A stretch of 64,000 nucleotides of DNA from Atopsyche davidsoni (taxonomy: Eukaryota > Arthropoda > Insecta > Trichoptera > Hydrobiosidae), in assembly GCA_022113835.1 (NCBI GenBank), contig JAILWY010000027.1, positions 8,310,501-8,374,500 of the forward strand. Direction: 5' to 3'. Position 1 is the first letter of the stretch. Every line of letters begins with the position of its first letter. The notes under the pieces were generated by a model that was not told the origin of the DNA, ran no database searches, and worked only from the letters and a program-made list of their open reading frames with translations. Below are positions 1 to 13,819 of this stretch, piece after piece. Position numbers and translations under genes: made by a program.

Positions 1-180
1 CAAGGTTTTGTAACCTAACACGAACCACTTTGTATATAATTCGTCTAATATTAAAGTAATATGTATTTGCCTGCTTTAAGCTCATTGCGAATGTAGCCAA
101 TTTAATCCTGTTTAAAATCACGAGTCACGAATTTGCTTCAGTTTGTACCAATGACTTATTTATTATTAAATCCGATTGTG

Positions 181-460
181 TCGAATTGCGCTGGCGCAAA
201 TCTACCGCGCTCCGACAGTGATAATGTCCGAGCAGTAACACACATCGGGATTATCTGCGGCCAACTGCCAGGCCAGGGCACAGTGTTCAGGCGGCTTCTC
301 GACAATGGGCCGAAAGAAACGCCGGTGAGTCCGCGGAGCCGACGGCAATCAAACTCTATTCAATGTCCGCCTTTTGTTAGGCCGGGGGAGCCCTCAGCAT
401 TGTGTGATTGTTGCCGGCTAGCATTAATCATCGGTCGTGAACTCCGGTGGTCCTCACCTC
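181..460. promoter_or_regulatory. CpG/GC-rich intronic island
   Basis: This is a sharp rise in GC and CpG within AT-rich intron. It is crossed by a 123-codon open frame (133-504, +) with no recognisable domain and a composition explained by GC content. It could be a conserved non-coding element or enhancer; no decisive motif is seen. Confidence 0.3.
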
Positions 461-2219
461 GATTGAAAAGGTATCAATTACTTAATCACGGCGATAAGAG
501 TTGAACTGCAACTACACCATTTCTTGCTTTCTTAAGTATCTGCGGCATACTTTCTGAGTGCGTAAAACCGGTTGAAAGCTTAATTTTTAATCAACTCAAA
601 ACAGTAAGTACTCGTACGTTATATAATGCATCCATATATATTCTTGCATAAGGCAAAGGCTCAATATCTAATCATGAGTATGTATGTATGAATTAATCGT
701 TTTGGCAAAAAATAAAATGCATACGTAGTTTTTTTATATTGATTACCCAAAATAAAAATACACAATAGTACCAAATACTGGTTAGGAGTTTGTTTTGGTT
801 TTGTTGTCAATTCATTCATATCTTGACTGAAAAAGAAAAAAAAACTTTAAATAGTAATACGAATCCAATGTGCAATCTTTAGTATTGTCGATAGCATAAA
901 TGGAGGTATCTTGTAAACTTAGTATTTCCTGTTTTTTTATGTTTTGTATAATACCCTGAAAAACAGCAATAGATATGCTTCTCTTGATGCTTACACCACC
1001 GATGTTATAGACTCAACCAAACTTTGAAAATATACACATGTTTACTACAAATAATATGTTTAAAATCAAGTTTAACCTCAAATGCACGTAAACTTGCAAT
1101 TATAGTTTGACTCTTTGTGTTTATGGCAGTCTATGCATAACTTTTTACGCCGAGCGTTAAAATAACTTTCATAGCTCTCGTTTAAAATGTACGGTATTTT
1201 GAAGTACACTTAATTTATAATGAATTGTTATATTATATGATTGCGGAACAGGATTGAGCTTAGCTAGTAAAGTACTGCAATGATCGCTGTCTATTATTTT
1301 AGCACCCGTTAAAGTAATTTATTTTCAAGAACATTCTTACCTCGCTGGGTGTACCATTGTACTGGTGCACATTTAGCATATTGTCCAAGGAAGTGAGCGA
1401 TTACTATCTCGAATCGATAGCGGTATACACATTAGAGACAGTAGTTTTAAATTTGAGGTCAAGATTCAAAAATGTTTTTTTTGTATTCATTATTTTTTAT
1501 TATACTTGCGAATTTCGAAGTGCGAAATTTAAACTGGGTTGCCATTAAATTTGTTTCAAGAATTAACGTTATTCTACAAATCGTTGGCTTTTTGTTGAAA
1601 GCAGACCTGACAATATACTGTTGCTTCGTGTCTTCATCATTATACGACAACGTTATAATTGCACATATTTCATAGTAACGACTATGCATATGATTCACAT
1701 TTCATTATATGTTTTTAACGACATTTTGAACTAATCAAACGGTTAAAAATACTGCTTAATGATTTAACTTCTTATAAATTGAAAAGCTTTTCTGGCATCT
1801 GATCTTAGTAATACGTTTTTTTATATTTGTTTTCCTATTGTAACAAAAAAATATATTTTAAATTACCCACAGAATATTAAAGTTGAATAATCGTTGCGCT
1901 AAATTATTTATTTAATTTAAAAAAACATAACATATTATATCACATTTTGGTATTTTACGGAATTGCAACCTAATGTGATATTCATGATGATCCTCTGTTT
2001 ATACAAGCTTCTTTACATTTATTATCCAGTAGTTTTATAAATATGTGCAAATCTGATTTTAATTTAATGTTACTCCAGCTTACATCAGCGTATTTAATTG
2101 GTAGTAATTATTATAAGTATCAATTCATTCATTGATGATTCGATGTAATGGTTTACTGAACCTCAGATTAAATATGGTCGATATATTTACAAGATAAAAC
2201 AACTTTGAATTTTTTTAAT
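461..2219. other. AT-rich intron, nothing recognised
   Basis: This is AT-rich sequence with poly-T and poly-A runs and a few open frames of 60-80 codons on both strands that overlap one another, as expected by chance. No repeat, RNA gene or exon was identified. Confidence 0.5.
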
Positions 2220-2224
2220 ATCCC

Positions 2225-2530
2225 GGAGGAGTTTGCAAGTTTCCCAGCACCGTCCACCCAAGAACACACTGCCGACCCGGTCGGTTCAAGTTTCCATGTT
2301 ATAATCTGCTATTTTCGACGCAAGTCCGCTCCGCGCGTCTAATTGGAGTTTGCTAAAGATTTCGATCGAGATTCTAGTCGCTGTCTTTCGCGGGTGATAT
2401 CAATTTTAATGAGATGCGAGCGCTTCCAGTAATTACCTCAGCCGCCGACTCATTAAAATATGCCTCGCCGGCACTCGAGAGTGATGCGAAGTGTTTCGCA
2501 AACGTGTGCAAGTTTTGGAACGTACCTGTC
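2225..2530. promoter_or_regulatory. GC-richer intronic island
   Basis: Elevated GC with many CpG dinucleotides (for example around 2270-2345 and 2460-2500) and no usable open frame. Homeodomain-like TAATT cores occur at its edges. It is most simply a conserved non-coding or enhancer candidate. Confidence 0.3.
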
Positions 2531-4479
2531 AATAAGTATTATACGACAGGTGCTCGCCTAAAATAAAAAAAAAACATATCTATTTAAATGTTTTTTATTA
2601 TCATTTTTCCTCTATGGCAACTCACTGACACGTGATCTGAAAAAATGTAATTTGCACATTTATTTAAGAAAAATGTCAAATTTATCTCTATTGGTCAATA
2701 TTTTATACCTCCAATATTTTTCTTCGGTATAAAATTGTAAAGAATTTGCTTACATCACTAATTAAAATGAAATATCAATCATCTGTCTTGAGTTATAAAT
2801 ATGGCGCCTTGATAGAATTGAAATATTCTTTGTATATTTTTTGTGACCCAGGGGTAACATCCGTTTTTCGAAAGATACTATGAGTGTTAGAACATATCCA
2901 GTAAGATAATGATTGTATTTAATTGTAACTATAAGATTAATGTTTTATCATTGAGTAAATATAATACTGCAATCACTCCGTGCAACTGCAGTTCACACCG
3001 TGTGATCGATGAATCGAGAGAACCTGCATCATAAACAATTCTCCAAAATACCTAATAACACTAGAAAAAAATCCAATTAAAAATATTATTTAATGTAAAT
3101 TATCACTTAAATGTATATCATTACTAAATCAAAATTTATTGCATGACATATGAATAAATTTAAAACTACCAGCATATAGCTACCGAATAAACTAGATATA
3201 ATTTATAGAAAAAAAAAACTAAAGTTAAATAATAATATACAGCGTGTGTAATATTTAGTTAGTGCTTTAAAGATCAATGAGTGGGGATCTGTGCTGATAT
3301 ACGGTCTTGGGTTATGAATGGAAGTCGGGAAGGTCGTCTATTATTAAAGATAAAGTAAATCAATGCAGTCGTTGCAATTATTCGGAGCGCATTGGCGAAC
3401 ATGGCCGCCTGCATTGCGTACATGAAAACACATGCACTGGTCACGATTTTTTTTAATTTCCCACTTCCACCGGGTGTTCTTTAAAGAGTGTAATTAATTA
3501 TTTGAAAGTTAAAAAAGCTGTAGTAAAATATAAAGATAATTACATAGCAGGACTTGTATTGTATATTGGCGTCTTGCTGATATTGCCACTGAGCTATCCT
3601 ACTAAGATAGCCAACAATTTTTATAGACTAGCATCGCGAGATCTCAACTTTTATTGATATTCTCTTATTAATTATATCCGTTTTTAAGATATAAAATTTT
3701 TATTTAGGAATCTTCCTAAAGAATTCCTAAAAACATCATTTCCTAGAGATAATTTCTATTTTGAAAAATGCTATGTATGTGAATAGCTGATGTTTAATTT
3801 AAATATCCCTTTTTGCTGCGCGTTTAATTTTTTGTTAGTGTAAATAATATTATGTTAGCGGGTTACTGGAACGGCGACCACCATATGTTTACGTTTTTTT
3901 TTTTTTTAATATTATTTTTATGCCTAGTATGTTGAAATTGGTGCAATTAATCAATGAACACGTCGAAGGCCGCGTAACACGAAAACCGTTTTAATATCAG
4001 GATATGAATTTAATTATTCGATTTAAATCAAGTCACGATTTTAAATTGTGATAGATTGTTTATTTCTCTTCAAATGCGTCGCTCGTGTGAAGACGTTATC
4101 ATTTATTATAATCATATTTTAAACGTTATATTTTAACTGACACATTGTTTACTCTACAAGACGCTCAGATAATGTAAAATATTAAAAGTATGATTTGATT
4201 GGATAACATATTTTAGCACTTCGTATTAAATTGTTAAGACAGGCTCAACCGCCTTCTAAAATATAACTTATGTAAAGATACTGTTTCTAATAGATGGCTT
4301 GTTGTAAAATCAATCTTAAGTTTGAGGAAATATCTTATATTTCTAATTGCGCACGCTTCGGTGAATTTTTTTAACAGGGTTAACTGAAAATATACATTTA
4401 AGAATGCTTACATCGTTTACCCTTTTTGACAATATTTGATTTTTTTTTTAACTGTATTATGGGTGTATGGGTTACCAGG
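2531..4479. other. AT-rich intron, nothing recognised
   Basis: AT-rich sequence with homopolymer tracts. A short GC-richer patch near 3380-3480 carries no open frame. No feature could be supported. Confidence 0.5.
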
Positions 4480-4735
4480 TGTTCGAGAAGGTACTCACTC
4501 CTACCCAAGGAGATGGTCGGTGCGCATATTGTTCACCGTGTTGGTCGTCAGTGCTCACTGGCGGGGGGTGAGGGGGGCTGCATGGCCGCGCCGCCATATG
4601 GCCGGGCAGGGGCGCCTCGTGGTCGCGAGCGCCGGTCATTAATTTATTGATTATATTGGCGGAAAATGTGCCACAATGAAAATTCATCGAATCTGACGGA
4701 ATTTCATGCCGCCATGGGAACTGGACGCATTTTTA
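4480..4735. promoter_or_regulatory. GC-rich intronic island with G-tract
   Basis: CpG-rich island whose core (4560-4635) contains a G-rich tract and palindromic CCATATGG (4591-4598). Three overlapping short open frames on both strands cross it, the signature of GC-rich non-coding DNA rather than of a gene. Enhancer candidate only. Confidence 0.3.
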
Positions 4736-4739
4736 CCGC

Positions 4740-7700
4740 TTCTGCATTAGATATAAATTGAATATATTCCCTTTCCATAGTGGCATTTTTAAAATTTTTG
4801 CGTTTTAAGTAATTGATTTTGAAATTTCGAGATACCTGCCGATCTTTGACGTGCGGGTAGTTTAATTAGTAATATTTTGCAAGAGGGTTTTTATAATTTT
4901 TGCTCTGTTAAATATTGACATTTTGTTTTTAAAGATGTATGCGTATATCTTAAAAATTATTCATGTGTTAATTTTAATTTATCGTAAGGCGTTTAGTAAT
5001 TTTTTTTGTAATTATTCTTGTTTGGGAGTGTTATATTATAGTTTCGCTTCACCTTTTGTATCTTGAGAATCAGATTGATGATGCCGACGATGATTGCGAT
5101 TTTCTGTCAATGTTTCACGTGCACCAAGAGCAGGTAAAGATATGCAATCTAATCATCAAGTCAACTCATATATCTGATATACTACCATTGTGACTTTGAA
5201 CCGACTAATCGTCGGTCGATTATAGTTACTCTCGCATCGCTGACCTTAAGGAACTCGGCTATTGTCGATGGCACCGTTACCCGCAGGCGTTGCAGGCAAA
5301 TAGCCGTCCAGGTTGCCTGGCGTGGGTCCACGCATGTTAGCAGGACCTCCGGAGCTGGTCCCCGTTAGCGCACAGAACGTGTTCCCCCTTTACCATAATG
5401 GGTTCCTTGTTCTCGGACACTACAAGCCCTCTCGAGTCCTCCACTCATTCACTCCTCTTTACCACATCGTTTTTGAGGACCCAACGATCAGAGTAAACAA
5501 TATGTGAATGCTTGAAATATTATACATGTGATAGTTTATTATTTTTCGGTAGGTTATATTGATACATCGATACCAAGAAATCAAACTGTATTTATAAGTT
5601 TTTTTTTATATTTGAAAATAATTTCCATTTATATATTGGTATAATTAAGTTTCTTGGTTAGAAACGAAATATTTATGGGATCAAATAATTTTGACAAATA
5701 CGTGCTAAAACGAGCCAAAGTCTACCAGCATTACCAAGTCAAAAGTTTGTATTACTTTCACGAGAGTAATTTCTCACAGTTTGTATTTAATGCCTACTTG
5801 ACAAAAATTTATTTATTATTGAATTTCCCCGTTTGGAATTTTTAAATAGCTTTCCTGTTTGCGTTTGCGCATATAATCTCAAAAACCCCTCATTTGAATA
5901 TCGTGTAACTTTCTTCTTGATTTCGACATCACCAGTATGGGTTCGCTAATGAGCGTACTGCGTTCGGGATACTTCGTAAACTTTCGGAGGAGTTCAGTTT
6001 GACTCATTTTGATAGTAATATGATATTTGTGATTTATATACCTTGCCTAGAACTAGTCGGCAAAGGCTGTTGAAATTAATTTGTTGCGAAATCCCGTCGA
6101 GCATGACGTCAGATCAGATTTGCGAATGCCCGGGAGCAGTAGAATTTAACACCAAGCTTCAATGTTGTCATCGATTAATATAATGCCTGTGTTTTATATG
6201 TATAAAAAATAATATTTATTTTAATACCTTTGTTATACGAACAAAAAAAAAAGATGCATCCATCAAACTTCAAGCTATAATGTCAGATTTAATTATAATA
6301 TTTGGTAGAATTACTATAATTACACTATACACAGTATTCGATACCTATATATTAGGAAAAAGCTGTTTTTATACAATATAAGACGTATATAACTAAACGA
6401 CCAAGATAACACCGTTTTTTCAAACGTATTTAGTAAAACTTTTTGCCCTCATATTAATTAATTTTATATGGATAATTATCACGTTGTATATCTAATAACA
6501 AATAATAGGAAACTATTAACTTTATAAGTGCGCTTTTTTATTAAGATTAAATCAATAAAAATCACAAATTGGAATCATTTTACAAATTGCCATTGCTCAA
6601 TAGTTGTGATGTATTTATGAGATTTCTAAATTCGATATTTATAATTCAGCCTGATCGTAAAAAAACGTCTTTTTAAAATCTCACGTCCATGACGAAATGA
6701 CTTTGTACCGATGTAAGTTGCCATATGAAACCCCGCGGCGGTGCGCGGTTTTCCATATTGAACTGTCAGTATATTTTTCTATCATGACAGGCAACACCAA
6801 TAAAGTATTCTAGTTTCTACTATGTTTGCTTACATACGCTACGTCACCTTGTCCAGCAACGGTAAAAATCCACCAGAAGAATCCGCTCATGACCTATATT
6901 AATACTTCGTAGCATTAACATGCGCTTCGACCATGTAAGAAAGCAATATATGCGTTAGAGTTTATTGCCAAAAAAGGTTTTTTTGCAATAACTTGCATTA
7001 TTTATAGGTACTACTGTCCTCATTGTAAATGATCTAACTTTATAACCGGTACTTTTATACTCGTGTTTTAAATAATAGTGCTTTAAGTTGAGACCATTTT
7101 TGAATTATTTATATTTAAGAGTTATCTTTGTATTTTTCAAATACACTACCCTATTTCATATCTTGTAGTATTCCTTGCTCATTGTGTCGTGCGCGTATTT
7201 ATCTTCTATCTTTCTTATTATTTTATCTATAATATAATATTTGAAATATGAGAAAATTTACTCTAGAATCTATCAAATATTTGTAAAAACCTTTATATAA
7301 AATAAAAAAAACTCAACAGTATCACCAGTCGCTCGTACTGCGGTAAAAGCTGGATTTTTTAATGTTGACACTTAATTTTATTTAGAAAGGACCACTCACA
7401 TAATGGTTTTATTTAAAATGATTACATACATTTTCGTAAGAATATATTTAAAAAATCAAGTCCCCTTAGTTTGTTGGTTTTTATTTTGCAATAGGGTTCA
7501 TGAAAAACCTCAGTTCGTCTAAGTTTGGATCCGTCCTGTAAGCAACCTTCAAAACAAAAATAATTTATGAAAATTTCATGCAGTTGATAAAACAGCATTT
7601 ACTGGCTATAAAGGTAGCACGTTACTGGTTTTTTGACCATTAGCAAATATTCGGAGAATTTTTCTTTTTATTTATTTCATAAAAACTATGATTATATTTA

Positions 7701-8695
7701 TTTGTCTCAGGAATAATTTAATTTGTTACTTCCGTAAATCACAGCTAATATTGAATTTTTTGAACACCATAAATCCATAAAAACACGGCAAACTATTATT
7801 TATTTAATGGATTCAATAATAACTCTCGATCTAGTTTGTGATCAGTTAAACAATAAACACATTGAAATCCTTTAAGTGTCGATAAAGCAGTTCTGGCGTG
7901 TTTGTAGTTTTATGTTGGTGCATATAAACTTGAAAATACAATGTCGAAGTAGAATGTTCTTAACACCACCTGTTAAGATGTATGGAAAAAAAACTCGTAA
8001 AGATGTTGATAAATTCCTGTAAGTCGTAAAATACAGAAATAAAACAGTTGCGTTTGCGTGACCTTTGGAAGCATATTCTTTCCATAAATTTATCAAATAA
8101 TACGTGCTAACGATATGATATTGAATCTACTATGTTAACCCGTAAATGCGGCTCGCATCTTTTTATTGAACCACAGCGACAGGTTGTAGCGGCTGAACGT
8201 TCGTAAAACGTAGAGACATAAACAATTGCTATTACTTTGGAAGTGATTTTGCTTTTAAGTGCTACTAAAGTTATCAATTTTAATAAACTAGTAGGTTATT
8301 CGAAGCTACATTGTTTGGATGTATGCACCCCGAGTTACGAGGGTAGAATTAACACTCTTAAAAAGTTATACCTATACTATAGTTTGCTTTTAATGATTCT
8401 ATGGTAACTAAGGCTACTTATAAAAATATTTAATTAGACATTGTAATAGAAATTGAAAATTTTGTATAGATTTGTAATTGTGTGTGTTTTGTATTCACTG
8501 TTGCGGGTTTCATAAAATATATCATTATCAACACCTCTCCAAGTGTATTGTCTACAAGTAAACATTATATAAAATAAATCAAAATAACATGCCTTAAAAC
8601 CAACACCATAAAAAGCAGGCAATCAAAATGCTTGCAGGGTTTAAGTGATACAAACAGAGCGTTAACTGTAATGAGTCTTTAATTTTAATGTTTGC
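4740..8695. other. AT-rich intron with a weak GC patch and one perfect CRE
   Basis: Mostly AT-rich. A moderately GC-rich patch spans about 5200-5480. A perfect palindromic CRE (TGACGTCA) sits at 6104-6111. Open frames of 62-74 codons at 5313, 5654, 7872 and 8434 have no recognisable content. Confidence 0.45.
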
Positions 8696-8699
8696 ATTA

Positions 8700-8895
8700 A
8701 TATTATCCCGCTCTCTTGGAGTAGTTAATTCCCGCTGCCTGCGACCGTCTTTGCAATTATATTCCATAAGTTATTGAATTTTCCGACGTGGAATTAAAAC
8801 ACTCGGTAAACACTGTGCGGGTCGCGGGGTCGGCTAGGCAGCCCTCGCCGGCAGTTGTTCCGCAGTTAATCTCGCGAGATGAGCTGCAATTATGG
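8700..8895. promoter_or_regulatory. CpG island with ATCTCGCGAGAT palindrome
   Basis: Short GC-rich island. It contains a perfect 12-bp palindrome ATCTCGCGAGAT at 8869-8880, whose core TCTCGCGAGA recurs at 55274-55283 before an alternative how tail exon. In vertebrates this decamer is a known promoter element; whether it acts in insects is unknown to me. Regulatory role is inference. Confidence 0.4.
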
Positions 8896-11160
8896 TACCC
8901 GCAACCGCAAGGTGTAGCAAACTGCCTATTCAGTACAAAATGTATTCAATAGAAAAATTGTGGTTAAACATGTGTACTTTTATGCGTTTCCATGCATATA
9001 TTTTTATTTTCAATGTCGGTTGGTATGTTAACATCATTGTAACATTTATTTACTGTGCAATTTTTTTTATACCTGTTGTATTTGTGTACACCCGTGTAAA
9101 CAGATTTTGATTAATCAATAAGTTAAATATTAATACAAACGTTTTTTTTATTGATTTTAAGTCAATACTGAGTCAGCCTTGAATGTTTTTCGTAATATCC
9201 TAACCATTTGGCTATTGTCACAATATTTGAAATCGTGTATTTTTTTCATTGTAGATGATGTCATTTGGATATTTTATTTAACCGGATGCTTCATTACCAC
9301 ATCTGTTCTTTCATATTCCGAAGAATATTTTATTAACCAATTAGTTTTATCTGAGATGTTTTGTATTTTTATATTACCTTTATAATAACTTATTAGTGCT
9401 TGTCGACTTTATATAAAAATATAATACATATGTTTTGAAATAACTGAGGTCATCGAAATAGCAGCAAAAGTATATTATTCGATATGCCAAGTTCCCATCC
9501 ACCAGCGACATGCATAGATTAGCAATTAAATAATTAAAACTACGATTGAGAATTGAGACCGAGTCCTTTTGCCATCATATCAAATTTATAAAAATCCATT
9601 TCAATGTATATAAGAATATTTGAAGTGATTTACTCTACAGATAAAAATAACATATGAGCAGTATAGAGGATAATAACAAGTCTGTGTTTAAAAAATGAAT
9701 TAGTTACACAATAAACTAAAATGTATATAACACTGTTTACTTAAGGTTCTTCTTTATCCGGTGTCTATCCTCAGAGGAGGTTGGTAATATCTCACTGAGC
9801 ATAAATTTATGCTGAATTAGTTTTTTAAGGGAAAAAATAGTGTAATGGTCCCCGGGTCCTTCTACACCGCACTTGAAGTTAGGCTAGTTTATGTTAAAGA
9901 CTCTATTCCTTTCTCTACTTATTTAAATTAGGCCTGATACATTATTGCAGGAAGTTACAGTAAGCGTATGCAACATCTGAAAGCATTTAAATATATTCTT
10001 AAGTCCACACCTATGTGCCGTTTTTTACGGCTTCACAGGGAAACATACAAGGACATCGTTAATTGTATTATGTTCAGAGTCCCTGTAAGTGATTTCCCCG
10101 AGCCTTCATTCACAAGGCGTCTATTCAAACATCACGCACTGGTGTGCAATAACGTTATAAAGTACTTGGCCACTTACCGCCGCTAAGTGCCGCGCGGAGC
10201 TCCTCTGCTTCAGCAGAACCAACACCGATCACGACTTTCACTGTAAGCTTTTGTCTCAATCACATTAATGACGATGAAAAGGTCATTTCTTGGCGGACAG
10301 ACCTATTTAAGCTTGGGTTAAACATCTAAGTATTTGAGTGCCTTAATTCGTAAATAAATGTCAACGTTTGCTCACAAATTAGAAAATATAAAATTATTCG
10401 TTGTGTGCCTGTTTATTGCCACAACGACATAACTCAACTTTTGGCATTTGTATAAATGTTTCTCATCAGTAGTTTTGCTGGTAGACCCACATGTCTGCGG
10501 CATTCTACTAAATTTACTATAACAAATGTGACATTCCAATGTGACAGACATTCTTACTTTGACAATGGTGTAAAATATTCAAAGTAGTTTTTGTATATTT
10601 TAACAAAATTATGTCATTAGAGCCGCAGGGTTAGTTCTTGTGAATATATTTTTTTAATATCAGCATACTTCGGATATGTTTTTAAAAAATCTCCCAGTCA
10701 GTAATGAAAGGATAGATAGAACGTCGAAGAATCTCAAAAAACAACATCAATATAGGTTTACCAACCTTCGATAGTAAGCCGAGAAAGATGACTTATAACG
10801 GAAGTGTTCTTGGAACAATTATGTAGTTTGTAAAGAAATGAATTTTTATGGGGAGGTTTTATCCACTATAAGATGTTTCAAGAATATCGGTGCTTCTTCT
10901 CTTCGGCATGAAAAAGGTCATGACGGATAATAAGCAAGTGTGGAGACCACGTCAAATACGACTTGTAAGGCTTCCTGCACACTTTTCAACACAGCCGATA
11001 ACCGTCCTTTTTATGCTGTTTACAAATCACCAAAAGTAAGAGGGCACTCCAGGCTAATTACAAATCGACTGTCAGTTGTGTTGCTGCGTGCGCAAGTAGC
11101 TTTATTCATAATCAAATAACGTATATTAAAAATGCCCATAAACACAAAGCGTAACTACTC
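8896..11160. other. AT-rich intron, nothing firm
   Basis: AT-rich. Near 9845-9858 lies a GGTCCCCGGGTCC segment whose inverted counterpart (GGACCCGGGGACC) occurs at about 42597-42610, hinting at a dispersed repeat, but the flanks could not be aligned by eye. Short open frames (8892, 9179, 9968) show no family signature. Confidence 0.4.
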
Positions 11161-11164
11161 CGTG

Positions 11165-11515
11165 CGAGTTGTGTGATAAGATGTCGCGGCGTACAATCCC
11201 AATATGTCCATTGTATCGGAACGCACTTAAGCACGGCCGCGCGAGCAGACACAATCGACAATGGCGGCATTAGCATGGCCGGCGGCCGGCGACAAGGAGG
11301 CTCTCATTACATCCCGTGGCGGAGATCTGCCGGGGAGTGGCCCCCTCCTGGCCCCCCTGGCCCCTCCCGGCCCCTCCCGAATGCCGCGGGCCCCCTGACC
11401 CGTGAAATGACGCCGCTCCGCAGTTCTGTCGGTCCCCTCGGCGTCTTGGGAGACTTGATTCGTGATGAGCGCCCGAGGGAGCGGTCACGTTATATCCGTA
11501 TGTCGTCTGATGTTT
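11165..11515. promoter_or_regulatory. GC-rich intronic island
   Basis: Strongly GC/CpG-rich block with C- and G-tracts around 11335-11400. Open frames of 114 (+) and 84 (-) codons cover the same bases in opposite directions and carry only low-complexity Pro/Gly/Arg sequence, so neither is called a gene. Candidate regulatory element. Confidence 0.3.
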
Positions 11516-11629
11516 AAAATTCATTTTTTTGTGTCTGGTGACATAAGACCCGAGATGTAAACAGATTATAATGCTGAAATTCTACTCGGCTATATGTAAT
11601 TGTGGTAATTTACCTTCTTTACTTAAATA

Positions 11630-12006
11630 CAGTAATACCGCGCTTTACGCGAGGGATACGTTCCGGAAAAAATCACGTTAAGTGAAATTCTCGTATATCG
11701 GGGTTTACGATTAATTTTACATAGTCAAAACTTAATACAAAAAATTCGAATCATTTGAATTAATCACTTTAATTCAAAGAACACTTAATGCAGTATTACA
11801 TGTTATTTTTACTAAACAATACATCTATTGTCTTTTGGGTAGCGTTTCTTTTACGTTCTTGTAAAATACGTTAAAAACACCTAACGCTGTTTTTAATTGT
11901 TAAGAAAAGTCAACGACTACATTATGTTCATACACATTCTTAAATAAGAAATTCGCGTTATAGTGAAACCGCGCATAACGTGGTCGCGTAAAGCGGGGTA
12001 TTACTG
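11630..12006. mobile_element. MITE-like element, TA target duplication, about 23-bp inverted ends
   Basis: The 377-bp segment begins CAGTAATACCGCGCTTTACG and ends with its inverse. The two termini match at about 22 of 23 positions and are flanked on both sides by TA (11628-11629 and 12007-12008). Subterminal sequences (CACGTTA-, GTGAAA- type motifs) are also loosely inverted. The interior is AT-rich with no transposase. TA duplication and small size fit a non-autonomous Tc1/mariner-like element; the family name is inference. Confidence 0.88.
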
Positions 12007-12009
12007 TAC

Positions 12010-13095
12010 ATATATAAATCAATACAGTATTCACCAAGGACATGAGTTTTTAACAGCACTTAATATTATTATTGTAAAACTAATGGCGTTTATTATGAGC
12101 ACTTTTAATTTACTCGACGTAGATGTGTTACTTTGGTTTGGCTGCTGTTTTTTTTATAATTTAGTTTATAATGAAACAACGTAGAAATTAGCTTTTTTAA
12201 ATATACAACTGATTTTGATGGAGTTCATAAAATTCGTGCTTGATTGCTCGACATAAGTCAATTTTAGGGTTTTATTGCGTAGTCTTTCGATCATCTATCT
12301 ATACATTAAATAACCAATGCAGGAATTCGTTTTATTGAGTGAAAAAAAAATTGAAGTATTTAACTTTTGGAGCACGTTTACTTGTCTATGTTAAAGTCTG
12401 TTTTTGACACACTGTAAAGGTTAGCCGAACAGTACAATATAAAAAAACAAGTAATCGAAATTGTAATATATTATAAGAGTTTATCCTGTACTAGCTAGTT
12501 GTGTGCTATGCATTTTTTTTATATCCCGGACGTAATTATAATAATAAATAACACTTCATCAAAATGGCACATGATTTGGCGTATGAATACTTATGGTCTA
12601 AGGATTTGTTGTGCCAAAATCAAAACATCAACATGCATTTTTCATCTTGAAGAGTCGTCCTTTATAAAAAAAAGTGTAGTTAACTGTTAGAACTTAATGC
12701 GATAAATTATGTGTTTTGTTGTTCATGCTATGTTCAACAGTCCGACGTGTATTATTTTTGGTCGTAATAAAACAAACGAAATATCGATAAATCACTTCGA
12801 TATGATTATTGACTTATGCGCCTGGCGGAAATCATATTATAAATAAATAATGCTTCTGATATTTTTGTCGATAGCTTTTATTTGTTTGAATGATATGTCG
12901 TAGTAAGCACATACGTCGAAATCTGCTTACAGTAAAGTCGAACCACGTTTAATTTGTGTCTATGTGTAAAGATTGTATAATTATAAAATACATTTCGACG
13001 ATATAATGCTTTTGATCAACACAGTTAAAAAATATTGTTTAGAAATAACGAAGTCCTCATAAAATATAAAAAGACGTTGTGCAGTACTTGAAGCG
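12010..13095. other. AT-rich intron with a DRE-like palindrome
   Basis: AT-rich. TATCGATA, the DNA replication-related element palindrome of flies, is present at 12782-12789 but in no obvious promoter setting. No coding potential recognised. Confidence 0.4.
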
Positions 13096-13099
13096 TGCG

Positions 13100-13330
13100 C
13101 CTAATGAACGATGTTCTCTTTAGAGGCCGGACAGTAGACAATGAGGTCTGCAGACAAAGAACAAAGGCCCGGAGCTGCCGAGCGCAACTGGAGTGCGCTT
13201 CCCGGCCACTCGCCCGGCTGGACCTTCGATTCAGGATGGGAAAAAAAATTGACGCTTAACGCATGCCAGACATGCAGTCGCTTGTAGGTGATGCTATGAA
13301 AGAAGGCGCTGTCTCGTTTATTCACCATGC
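13100..13330. promoter_or_regulatory. Moderately GC-rich intronic patch
   Basis: GC-richer than its flanks, covered by a 75-codon minus-strand open frame lacking any recognisable domain. Possible enhancer; weak support. Confidence 0.2.
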
Positions 13331-13819
13331 AATGCCATCTGCTTTATTTTTCATAGTTCATCAACAGGAAATCAAAATTGACACAAACAATGTTTTCATT
13401 GTTTTCAAAATTTCATCATGGCGTAAATAATAAGCTTTTTTCTTCGTGTTCGAACTTTGGCTACAAATCATGTTAACTTTTTTTGTTTGATTATTCTGCT
13501 GTTATTATTTGTTTCGCGTTGGTCATATGAATAATAATTTATAATTTTTTTAGGCTTTCCATTTCTTTATTAAATATTTTTAGAATGATCGCTCTGCAGT
13601 GCTTCTGAATATATAACATATCTTTCAATGGCACTTCAAGCAAATCATTGCTACTTGAAATGTATATCTCTTCGGTACTGATAATAAGTATGTTAATCAT
13701 CCGATAGATAAATAGTGGAGTATGTCGCATAATTGTAACAATCATCCGTATTACACGGGGATAATCTGTTCGCGTGTGCGTATTATCTTATCAGTAAGTG
13801 GACGTGCTTAGTATTGATA

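Noticed and set aside
133..504. 123-codon open frame near the window start
   Set aside because: No domain, no splice context and composition set by a CpG-rich island.
11173..11524. Open frames of 114 and 84 codons on opposite strands
   Set aside because: They overlap head to head in GC-rich low-complexity DNA; neither has a recognisable family.
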